DNA of 64,000 nt from Campanula takesimana (Eukaryota; Streptophyta; Magnoliopsida; Asterales; Campanulaceae): NCBI GenBank assembly GCA_026119855.1, contig JAOWBW010001817.1, forward strand, positions 1 through 64,000. Direction: 5' to 3'. Below the pieces are notes generated by a model that made no database searches, was not told the origin of the DNA, and saw only the letters and a program-made list of their open reading frames with translations. Each line of letters opens with the position of its first letter. Position 1 is the first letter of the stretch. A program made the translations under genes and the position numbers. Positions 22,364 to 32,290 of the stretch are shown here, piece by piece.

Positions 22364-23419
22364 TTAACGAGACTTACCCGAATTAAAAAGCCACGGATAT
22401 TTCCTCTCGATCTCATCTCGGAGCTCCCACGTCGACTCCTCGATATTATGATTCCTCCAAAGAACTCTAACCAACGCAATGCTTTTGTTCCTCAACTCTT
22501 GGACTTTGGAATCTAAAATCCGAACCGGTCGTTCCTCGTAAGTCATGTCGGGCTCTATATCCTCCGGTACCCTCGGTAAAACGTGAGATGGATCATGAAC
22601 ATACTTTCGAAGCATAGAAACGTGGAAGACGTTGTGCAACCGGTCTAAGGATGACGGTAACGCGAGTCGATACGCAAGAAGTCCCACCTTTCCCAGAATC
22701 TCAAACAGACCTATAAACCTCGGAGCCAATTTACCCTTCTTCCCGAACCTTCGAATACCCACCATCGGAGATACTTTCAAGAACACAAAATCACCGGTCT
22801 GAAAACTAAGATCTCGCCTTCGGTTATCTGCATAGCTCTTATGTCGACTCTGGGCTGTTTTCAATCGATCCCGGATAACTCTAACTTTCTCAACTGAATC
22901 CTGAAGCAAATCAATACCCACGATCTTCGCTTCACCGACCTCATCCCAACAAATAGGCGACCTACATTTCCTCCCATACAAAGCCTCAAACGGTGCCATA
23001 CCAATGCTCGACTGATAGCTATTATTGTAGGCAAACTCTTCAAGCGGTAGGTGTGAATCCCACGAATCCGAAAAGTCAACTGTGCAAGCCCGTAACATAT
23101 CCTCGAGAATCTGAATGGTCCTCTCAGACTGACCGTCAGTCTGAGGATGAAATGCTATGCTAAACCTCAAGTCGGTACCCAAAGCCTTCTGTAACGACTG
23201 CAAAAATCGGGATGTAAACATGGGGTCTCTGTCCGACACAATACTAACCGGGACACCATGTAATCTGACAATCTCATGAATATACAAATTCGAAAGTTTC
23301 TCCATCGAATAGGAAATGTCAATGGGTAATAAATGAGAAGACTTAGTCAACCTGTCCACGATCACCCAAACTGCATTGAATTTTCTTCGAGTCCTGGGTA
23401 GTCCGGTTACAAAATCCAT
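22364..23419 (-). pseudogene. Integrase core and chromodomain, internal 2 (351 aa open)
   Basis: The frame holds the DDE core (VIVDRLTKSSHLL, IVSDRDPMFTSRF, QTDGQSERTIQILED) and the GPF-like region. It ends in a chromodomain, TYEERPVRILDSKVQELRNK through LWRNHNIEESTWELRDEIE. Chromodomains of this type guide integration to modified chromatin in chromoviruses, and this wording fits the Tekay/Del clade. The reading frame is open from its first Met, but the HHCC finger upstream is cut off by TAG 23480-23482, so a complete integrase is not encoded. Confidence 0.92.
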
Positions 23420-23479
23420 CGTAATGTGTTCCCACTTCCACTCGGGTATCTCAAGAGGCTGAAGTAAACCTGCGGGTCT

Positions 23480-24316
23480 CTAATGCTCTGCTTTAACTTG
23501 TTGACAGGTCAAACATTTTGATACATAGTCTGTGATCTCCCTCTTCATGTTAATCCACCAAAATTGTTGTTTCAAATCCTGATACATCTTCGTACTCCCG
23601 GGATGGATGGTATACCTCGATTTGTGACCCTCATCAAGAACTCTCTGTTTAATCCCATTAACATCCGGAACACACAATCTGCCACGGAAGGTCAAAACTC
23701 CAATCGGGCTAACAGAAAAATCCTCGAAGTTCTTCTCTTTCAATTTACCCATTATTTTCACCAACTCGGGATCTTCTCTCTGCGCTTCCTTTATTCTCTG
23801 AATTAGGGTCGGAGATACCCTAATATTTGCAAAAATCGCCCCATGTCTCGATTCACGAGGAGACCAATATCGCACATCCTCAAGCATCTTCCACTCACGG
23901 ACCATCATCGAAGCCACATAAGACTTCCTACTAATCGCATCCGCAACAACATTTGCCTTTCCCGGGTGATAAGATATTGTACAATCGTAATCCTTTAAGA
24001 GCTCCATCCACCTACGCTGCCGGTTGTTCAATTCCTTTTGAGAGAAGAGATATTTCAAACTCTTGTGATCGGTAAAAATCTCAAACTTCGCTCCATAAAG
24101 GTAATGCTTCCATTTGCGCAACGCAAAGACTATCGCCGCCAACTCCATATCGTGAGTGGGGTAATTCTGTTCACTAGGGGTCAACTTCCTCGAAGCATAA
24201 GCAATTACTTTCCCGTTCTGCATCAACACACAACCCAAACCCTCTTTCGAAGCATTACTGTAAATCACTAGACCATCGCTCCCACTAGGCAAAGTCAAGA
24301 TCGGAGCGGTAGTCAA
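23480..24316 (-). pseudogene. RNase H and integrase zinc finger, internal 2
   Basis: It has the same content as 16756-17592: RNase H from LVIYSNASKEGLGCVLMQNG to the FTDHKSLKYLF block, then the HHCC finger ending CLTCQQVKAEH. The YSDAS block of the other copy reads YSNAS here, losing a likely catalytic Asp. It is bounded by TAG 24317-24319 on the RT side (AAG to TAG) and by the shared TAG 23480-23482 on the integrase side. Confidence 0.88.
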
Positions 24317-24319
24317 CCT

Positions 24320-25309
24320 CTACTTCAATTCCTCGAAACTCTTGTCACATTTGTCGGTCCACTCAAACAGGACATTCTTCTGGGTCAACTGAGTCATCGG
24401 AGTAGCAATCCTCGAAAACACTTCAATAAATCTTCTGTAATACCCGGCTAAACCCAGAAAACTTCTGATCTCGGTCACTGACTCGGGTCTCTTCCAATCC
24501 ACTATGGCTTCTATCTTTGAAGGATCCACCGAAATCCCATCTTTCGAAATAACATGACCCAGAAAAGAAACTTTCTTGAGCCAAAATTCGCATTTACTAA
24601 ACTTCGCAAATAATTTCTCCCTCGCAAGAATGGATAAAACTGTCCTCAAGTGTTGCTCGTGCTCCTCTCGGGATTTAGAGTAGACAAGAATGTCGTCGAT
24701 GAAAACCACCACGAACGAATCAAGATAAGGATGGAAAACCCGGTTCATCAAATCCATAAACATGGCAGGCGCGTTAGTCAACCCAAACGGCATAACCAAG
24801 AACTCATAATGACCATAACGAGTGCGAAAGGCAGTCTTCGGAATATCCTCCGATCGAATCTTCAACTGATGGTACCCACTCCTCAAATCAAGTTTAGAAA
24901 ACACAACTGAGCCTTGAAGCTGATCAAATAAATCATCAATGTGAGGTAGAGGATACTTGTTCTTCACGGTAACCTGATTCAACTTCCGGTAATCTATGCA
25001 CAATCTCAAAGAACCGTCTTTCTTCCGCACAAACAAAACCGGTGCTCCCCACGGGGAAACACTAGGGCGGATAAACCCTCGATCAAGCAACTCTTGCAAC
25101 TGAACCTTTAGTTCCTTCAATTCTGCGGGAGCCAACCTATAAGGTGCCTTTAAAATCGGAGCCGTACCCGGCAAAAGATCTATACAAAACTCTATCTCAC
25201 GATCGGGAGGCATATCATATTCAGAAGAGAAAACATCGGGAAATTCCCTAACCACCCGAACGCTCTCCAAACTAGCGGATTCTTTCCTAGTATCAAGCAC
25301 ACTAGCCAA
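24320..25309 (-). pseudogene. Reverse transcriptase, internal 2 (329 aa open)
   Basis: This is a full RT domain in one frame: APYRLAPAELKELKVQLQEL, LCIDYRKLNQVT, FSKLDLRSGYHQLKI, PFGLTNAPAMFMDLMNRVF, then FIDDILVYSK with the catalytic Asp pair, and FLGHVISKDGI. It ends FEELK at an in-frame TAG before RNase H. Upstream a one-base deletion near 25315 disconnects it from protease. Of all pol segments in the tandem, this RT is the best preserved. Confidence 0.9.
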
Positions 25310-25346
25310 GTACCCTCACAACCACGATGCAATAATTTTCTCGCTT

Positions 25347-25854
25347 TCACATAAGAAATGATACGAAAATTTCTACCAAAGGCATAGCCTCAAAAGTAAA
25401 CTTAGGCACATCAGGGATGGAAAAATTAACGACCTTTCTACGACAGTCAACAGAAGCATGAAACTTGCTCAACCAATCCATACCCAAAATAACATTAAAG
25501 TCCTGAATAGGAAGGACTACCAAGTCCGCACACAAGACACGACCACATATAAGCACATCACAAGAACGAAAGACTTTATCAGTCACCAAGCATTAACCTA
25601 TAGGGGTCGACACCTCTAGCACATAAGGTAAAGACTCAAATGCAGCATTTAGCATAGAAGCAAATTGCACAGATATGTAAGAATGAGATGATCCTGGATC
25701 TACTAACGCTCGGGCGCTCACATTAAACACAGAACAATACCTCCAATAACGGATGGATCATCGGTAGCTTGTTGTTGATTCATGGCAAATACCCTTCCTT
25801 GGACCTTGGGATTTCCCGTAGCATCCCTTTTCTGACCCTACGGGGCTCCAGCTC
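25347..25854 (-). pseudogene. Protease region, internal 2
   Basis: The 80-residue frame 25589-25347 gives the protease end (VLPIQDFNVILGMDWLSKFH). The catalytic LVDPGSSHSYIS block lies at about 25660-25710 in another frame, after a one-base deletion near 25733. The shared stops TAA 25594-25596 and TAG 25838-25840 are both present. Confidence 0.8.
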
Positions 25855-26846
25855 CTACCCAATCGGTTGACCTCTGAATCTCGGGCAATCCTTCACAAAA
25901 TGCCCCAACTGCCCACAGTTAATGCATTTCCCTTGTTTCTTCCAACACCGATCCTCTGAATGACCTTCCTTTAGGCAATAGGAACAAAGTCTCCTATTTT
26001 GGTTTCCTTGGTTCCCGGAAGTAGTACCCGGGTTCCTTGGGATTGGTTGCCCTCGGGACTGAGATTGTCCCCCAAAGTTACCTCGGTTATCTGAACGGGA
26101 TTGTGGCTTGCTCTGTCCTCCTTGCTTTCTAGTGTTAGTCACCTCGACCTTCTTCTTATGCTCCTCTATGTCTTGCTCAATTAAGTATGCACGGTCTACC
26201 GCATCCTGGAATGTCACAATCCTCTGAGCTATAAGTTGAGTACGGATAGAAGTCTTCAAACCCCGAATAAATCTCATAGCTTTCTGTTCTTCGGTCCTCA
26301 CAAGATAGTCACAATACCGGGCTAATTCTGTGAACTTAGCCGAGTACTGAGCTATAGACAACAAACCTTGCTCCAAGTTGAGAAGCTCGATCTCCTTTCG
26401 GTTCTGATCCACTACCGAATAAAATGCTCTTTGAACTTCCGCACAAACAATTCCCAGGCATACACTGTGTGAGTGTCATCCCAACTAGCTTTAACTCCTT
26501 TCCACCAATGCTCGGCGGCCCCAACCAATTTATAAGCCGCAAACCGGACCCTATCCTCATCCGTGCAGCCAAACACATCATAGATTTTCTCCATAGACTC
26601 AATCCATAGTTCGGCCTTCTTCACATCGGGCTCACCGTCAAACTCTCTTGGTTTTAATTTCAGAAACTGCTCCAACCCGTAACGTGGAGGTGGCACATGC
26701 TCCTCTCTAGGCCCTTGGTCATGAATAGCCTTCATGGCCGCCTCAAACATGCCTTGGAACATGGCACGGTTCTCTTCCTGTAGATCATTCTGATTCTGAG
26801 CCCCACTAGCACCTTCACCTGTTCTTCTTATAGCCATTGGAAACAA
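25855..26846 (-). pseudogene. Gag of internal 2, frameshifted
   Basis: It is the same protein as 19111-20121, split at about 26412-26416 by loss of one base in CCGGAAT, which is intact in internal 1. The N-terminal part (26846-26412) holds the gag capsid domain; the C-terminal part (26412-25855) holds both CCHC knuckles. A further one-base loss near 25860 changes the end. Confidence 0.9.
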
Positions 26847-26943
26847 TTACCTGCATAAAACATCAACCGTTACTCACTCCGAACACAACTACCCTCCTAG
26901 GTCATACTAGTCCACCTAGACTTATACTTAGAGCCAAACCATA

Positions 26944-26955
26944 ACTCTGATACCA
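26944..26955 (-). other. PBS of internal 2, one base changed
   Basis: The minus strand reads TGGTATCAGAGT; internal 1 has the canonical TGGTATCAGAGC. Confidence 0.88.
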
Positions 26956-26957
26956 AC

Positions 26958-29063
26958 TGTCGCGACCCCGAACCCCGCGGGCCCGAGATCGTGAGCTGGA
27001 CGTCGACTTACTAATCAAAATACCAAAATATCGGGGATAAAAATTTCATTTCATATCAAAAGATGATAACACAAGATTTTGGAAAACAATTTACCAACAA
27101 CAATGTACTAGTGTAAGCCCCATAAGCTCACACTACAAAATAAATAAATATACAAATCTTAGTGACGTCAAAGTGTGGTACAACTATCCCCAAAAGAGTT
27201 ACACATTTATATAATGTAAACCCACCAATAAACATATGCCCCAAAAGCTCAACCCTCGCGACGTCCTCGTGATCAGCGAGTCTAATTCCTTGGTCCTGGG
27301 GGGGGGGGTTAAGAAAAACAAAGATAAAAAGAAAAGGGGTGAGATAAATCTCAATAAGTTACTAATGCAACTACATGACATGCTAAGATGCAATAATCAA
27401 TAATAAATCACATAACACATAGCAATTATCATATATCAGATAGCAGCGGAAATGAACACATAACAAAGGATATTAGCCAAGGTTTTCCAAACCGATAAAC
27501 CAAATAAAGGTCGCTGTGCAGCTTCAATAATCAACAATCAACATCTTCGTAGTAGCATGAAAACTTGAAGAGAAAACCCCCGGTACCGGAACCAATAACC
27601 AAGTAACATGCCACAAAGGGCGGGAGCCATGCCACAAAGTCATGCTCCAAAACGCCTAGCTAGAATACTCACAAAAGGAGCTAGCTCATCCCATCCAAGG
27701 CCAATCTGGATGAGGAAAGAAGGACCAATGGGCGATGCTATAATGGACTTGGCTTGTGCCATTATAGCATTATCCATTGCCTGACTCGATACACAAATAA
27801 CCAGCTGGACTTTCAAATAAAAGCTAAGTAACAAACTCTAGCTTAAATAACAACCACTGATTCCAAAGTAGGGAACCTTTCCAAATAAATTACCACAAAG
27901 GTAAACCAATCCAAACCACACATCAAAGATGGCACACATTCCAAACGATACTCAATAAAATTCTATAACATTTTCATTCACAAAAGAACCAAATCCAATT
28001 AATAAAGTGTTCCACGATGTTAACTTAAGTTAATTGGTGTAATTATACTTAAACTAGGGAAGTCACTTAGTTTTGAACAAGCAAAAAGAAAGATTTCTGG
28101 AACAGTGGGCGGGCGGGTGCCTGGAGGGGGGTCGGGTGCGCGCTTGAATGACCAGAAGGTCTGGCCATCAGAAAAAGGCATGTAGGCGGGCGCCTGGTCC
28201 AACCCGGGCGGGCGCCTGGTCTACGGGCTGGGAGGAATTCTCAGCTGGGTTCATCAAAATTTCTTACCATTTTCACAACTCTCAAAATCAATCACAACCC
28301 AACTTGATTCCCAAAGTACCCAAACAACATCTAACAAAAAGGGGACCTAAATAACACCATTTATCAACCAAAACCAAGATCAAATCCCAACATTCATCAA
28401 AATCACCATTTTTGACCAAAACCAAAATAAATTCCAAATAAATCTCAAACTCATTCAAACATCAAATGTATCAACTAAAGCATAATATGAACATGAAATG
28501 AACACTTTAGCATAAAAATGGGGGGAAAGTAACTTACTTGAATTTTCTTAAAGTTGCCGGAACTCGAATATTTTTAGCTCTCTACGATCCTAACGACGAT
28601 CTAAACAAGTTTCATGTTTTAAGAAATGAGAAATAACAAGAGGAAGATGGTTAGATTGAAGAGAGAAGGAAAGAGAGAAAAACTTACCCAAATGGAGAGA
28701 GAGAGAGAGAGAGTTGCTGGGAGAGATGATGAGAAGTGAGGGAGAAAGAGAGGGAGTAGGGAGGGAGTATAAGAAAGATTATTTGAACATTTACACTTAG
28801 GCCCCCTCCTCACTTAGCTAGCACAAATAAAACCCCTATCAACCTTCTACCCAATTAACACGATATCAACCAAATAATGCTAGACACAAATACTTACACT
28901 AACCCAAATGACTCAAATAAAATGCTAGGCATAATTATTATGAAACATAGAATGCACACATAAATATTTAAATAAATAATAATTTAAATAAATAAATAAG
29001 CAAATAAATAAATAATAATTATTTATTACTAATAAAATAGAGCCTAGTTTTCGGGTCGTGACA
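26958..29063 (-). repeat. LTR-C of the chromovirus (2106 bp)
   Basis: It is full length, TGTCGCGACC to GGGTCGTGACA, and serves as 5' LTR of internal 2. ATAGT follows at 29064. It has small private differences from LTR-B, for example in the G-tract at 27298. Confidence 0.93.
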
Positions 29064-29088
29064 ATAGTAGGTAATGGCATCAATCATT

Positions 29089-29099
29089 TAGGGGGAGAT
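29089..29099 (+). other. Polypurine tract of the copia element
   Basis: TAGGGGGAGAT lies directly before the 3' LTR start at 29100. It shows that sequence right of 29063 is copia again. Confidence 0.85.
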
Positions 29100-30779
29100 T
29101 GTTGGGTATGCTTATTTCTTAACCCTCCCAATTATCTTAGAATTGATTGATACCATCTCCTAAGTATTTTATGGACTTAGGATCCTATGTAAGAAGTTTT
29201 ATAACTTCTATTTTTAGCTAAGTCCAATTTTATAGAATAGGCTTAGCGGTTAGGGCTTGCTTGGAATTGAGGTTTCATTTACTGAAGACCAAGTATAATG
29301 CGCAGGACATTTCGTGCGCAGCACATTTCATGCGCAGAGCATTACCTGCTCATTCTCCGCGCGCATAGCATTACCTGCTTACTCTCCGCGTGCATAGCAT
29401 CACTTGCTCATTCTCTATACGCATGACTTCTATGAGCAGAGCAGATTAACTTGGTCCTTATGCTTATCTTTAAACAACCTCATATTCTTGAAGCTTGGAG
29501 CGAAAAGGAATGAAGATCTAAGCAAGACCGTGGTCTCTGCGCAGGACTTCCCTGCGCAGGACATCACTGCGCAGGTCTCCTCTGCGCAGCATGCATCCTT
29601 GCTCAGTTTTCGATACATTCAGATTACATAACTTGGAAAGCGCTTAGAAGATGCACGCTTATTAATAGTGCTGAGGTGTGCAGAAATGACAAGCAAGCAT
29701 ACTCAGCAGATCCAACGGTGGAGACGCGCTCAAGAGAAATATTTCAAATGAAGACAGCTGTCAACCTTCTAGAAGAAGCTTTTGAATTTGGTCTTCATGC
29801 TCAATCTCCAACGGCTCTAAAACACCTGCGCACCAATCATATTGTGCCAGGTCATCATATTTGATCAGAGCCCCAACGGCTATAAAGAACACCTGCGCAC
29901 CAATCATATTGTGCCAGCTCATCGTCCTTGCTCAGAGCACCAACGGCTAGTTTTAAGGTCTCTGCTATAAATATCCTGTTCATTTTCATTTCCAAGTTGC
30001 TAGAGTTTGTGCTTTCATAAGTATCACTGATGTTCTGAAGATTGCTGCTTATATTCCCAGATTCAAGATCAACCTTCAACCTTCATACCTTCAAACTCCA
30101 AGCCCAGATCCTAAGCTTTAAATCACCAGAATTCTTCGTGCTCTTCATCTCATAGATTCATAGAGCCCAGAATTTCTGAACACACACACACCTCTTGAAG
30201 CTTTGATTATTTCGATCATACTTCTAGAGATACACCGGTTTAGTCTAGGATTTGTTCTTCATAGATAATAGATATTGAGTTAGTATTAAGCCCAAATGTT
30301 ATAATTTGTAATACTCACTCATATTATAAGATCTCCATTAGAAAATCCAAAACTAACCATCTTGGTAGAGGACGTAGATCTTTCATTGATCGAACCTCTC
30401 CAAATAGCTTGTTCTTTATTCTCGCTATTTATTTCCTGCTTAATCATTTTTAAATTACTGCTTTGTTTGATCTTATCAGATTGCTATTATTGCTGCTGTA
30501 ATTTTTATTGTTCATTTGCCTTAGAACATTTTATCCAACACTTTAAGCCAAAACTTAGCGCGTGCGTTTTTATCCCTGCGCAGCTTTTTCTTGCGCAGGT
30601 GCTGCTTAAACTTCCGCTGTGCATTTCACACTCTCACTGCGCGCTATACTTAGCTTATTTGAGAACTGTGCGCATAAGCCATTGATTTGCAAAAGGGTTT
30701 GAAAAGAATTTTAAAACGCTATTCACCCCCCCCCCCCTCTAGCATTTTTCATACCCTTGTTGCCCCTTTGGGACCAACA
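29100..30779 (+). repeat. 3' LTR of the copia element
   Basis: It has the same ends as 6425-8075, the same U3 duplication and a TATA at 29966-29973. Main differences are about 25 extra bases near 30140 and a longer C-tract at 30726. ATGAC follows at 30780-30784. Confidence 0.95.
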
Positions 30780-31430
30780 ATGACTCTCGGGGTCAGAGGC
30801 GGGACATGGTCAACTTGGCTCTAAGGAGAGGGTTGACTTACACAAGGAAGCGTGACCCTCGGGGTCAGAGGCGGGACATGGTCAACTTGGCTCTAAGGAG
30901 AGGGTTGACTTACACAAGGAAGCGTGACTATCAGGGTCAGAGGCGGGACATGGTCAACTTGGATCTATGGAGAGGGTTGACTTACACAAGAAAGCGTGAC
31001 TCTCGGGGTCAGAGGCAGGACATGGTCAACTTGGCTCTATGGAGAGGGTTGACTTACACAAGGAAGCGTGACTCTCGGGGTCAGAGGCGGGACATGGTCA
31101 ACTTGGGTCTAAGGAGAGGGTTGACTTACACAAGGAAGCATGAGCCTCGGGCTCGGGGTCAGAGGTGGGATATGGTTAACTTGGCTCTTTGAGAGGGTTG
31201 ACTTACACAAGGAAACGTGACTCTCAGGGTCAGAGGCGGGACATGGTCAACTTGGCTCTATGGAGAGGGTTGATTTACACAAGGAAGCGTGACTCTCGGG
31301 GTCAGAGGCGGGACATGGTCAAATTGGCTCTATGGAGAGGGTTGACTTACATAAGGAATCGTGACTCTCGGGGTCAAAGGCGGGACATGGTCAACTTGGA
31401 TCTATGGAAAGGGTTGACTTACAATGATGG
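30780..31430 (+). repeat. 72-bp tandem array, right part (about 9 copies)
   Basis: The unit length of 72 bp is counted directly. The last copies are more divergent. The frame stays open as a 24-residue repeat (LTYTRKRDSRGQRRDMVNLA) for 128 and then 111 codons. 3'-UTR arrays of this kind are known from Tat/Ogre elements, so it is assigned to Tat#2. Confidence 0.9.
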
Positions 31431-32290
31431 TCTTACGTCATTTTGGACTGCCGGGACAAAGTTTTCAACCTATAATGACTATTGTGAGTCAAGGCTTGGT
31501 CAACTCTATCTTTGGGGAGTTTGACGGGAAAGCTGGTCTTACATCCGACTAAGGACTGCAGGGACAAAGGCTTCAGCCTATAATGACTATTCAGAGTCAA
31601 GGCTTGGTCAACTCCATCTTTGGGGAGTTTTACGGGAAAACTGGTCTCACGTCCGACTAAGGACGGCTGGGACAAGGGTCTCAACCTATAATGACTATTC
31701 TGAGTCAAGGTTTGGTCAACTCCATCTTTAGAGAGTTTGACGGGAAAAATGGTCTCACGTCCGACTAAGGACGGCCGGGACAAGGGTCTCAACCTATAAT
31801 GAATATTCTGAGTCAAGGTTTGGTCAACTCCATCTTTGGGGAGTTTGACGGAAAAACTGGTCTTATGTCCGACTAAGGACTGCCGGGGACAAGGACCTCA
31901 ACCTATAATGACTATTCTGAGTCAAGGTTTGGTCAACTCCATCTTTGGGGATTTTGACGGGAAAACTGGTCTTACGTCCGACTAAGGACTGCCTGGGACA
32001 AGGACCTCAACCTATAATGACTATTTTGAGTCTAGGTTTGACTTGGGTCAACTCCATCTTTGGGGAGTTTGACGGGAAAACTGGTCTTACGTCCGACTAA
32101 GGACTGCCGGGGACAAGGACCTCAACCTATAATGACTATTCTGAGTCTAGGTTTGACTTGGGTCAACTCCATCTTTGGGGAGTTTGATGGGAAAACTGGT
32201 CTTACGTCCGACTAAGGACTACCGGGGACAAGGACCTCAACCTATAATGACTATTCTGAGTCAAGGTTTGGATTGGGTCAACACTACTCT
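31431..32290 (+). repeat. 108-bp tandem array (about 8 copies)
   Basis: The unit contains CCTATAATGACTATTCTGAG and GTCCGACTAAGGACTGCC. Later copies carry six extra bases in the GGTTTGACTTGGGTCAACTC part. It follows the 72-bp array without a gap and belongs to the same 3' UTR. Confidence 0.9.

Larger units (their letters stand above)
14631..29063 (-). mobile_element. Chromovirus (Tekay/Del type) in tandem: three LTRs, two internals
   Basis: Plus-strand order is LTR-A (truncated), internal 1, LTR-B, internal 2, LTR-C; coding is on the minus strand. Each internal region carries PBS, gag with two zinc knuckles, PR, RT, RNase H and integrase, and internal 2 ends in a chromodomain. A single 5-bp duplication flanks the array. 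The simplest origin is unequal recombination between LTRs of one inserted element. Both internals share three stop codons at the same places. A misassembly is possible but less likely, because the two copies differ at many private sites. Confidence 0.9.
6425..30779 (+). mobile_element. Ty1/copia SIRE-like retrotransposon, interrupted
   Basis: The element is complete end to end: 5' LTR 6425-8075, initiator-Met PBS 8078-8090, gag, PR-INT-RT-RH, a 3' non-pol stretch, PPT at about 29089-29099 and 3' LTR 29100-30779. Removing the chromovirus at 14631-29063 leaves an element of about 9.9 kb. Long LTRs, an extended gag and extra sequence after RNase H suggest the SIRE/Maximus lineage; this is inference, because no tree can be built here. 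The two LTRs are very similar by eye apart from an insertion of about 25 bp near 30140 and a C-tract, so insertion is fairly recent, yet gag and pol carry several stops and frameshifts. Confidence 0.93.

Noticed and set aside
30780..32290. CRISPR-like array
   Set aside because: The copies are head-to-tail with no unique spacers, and the context is a plant retroelement 3' UTR.
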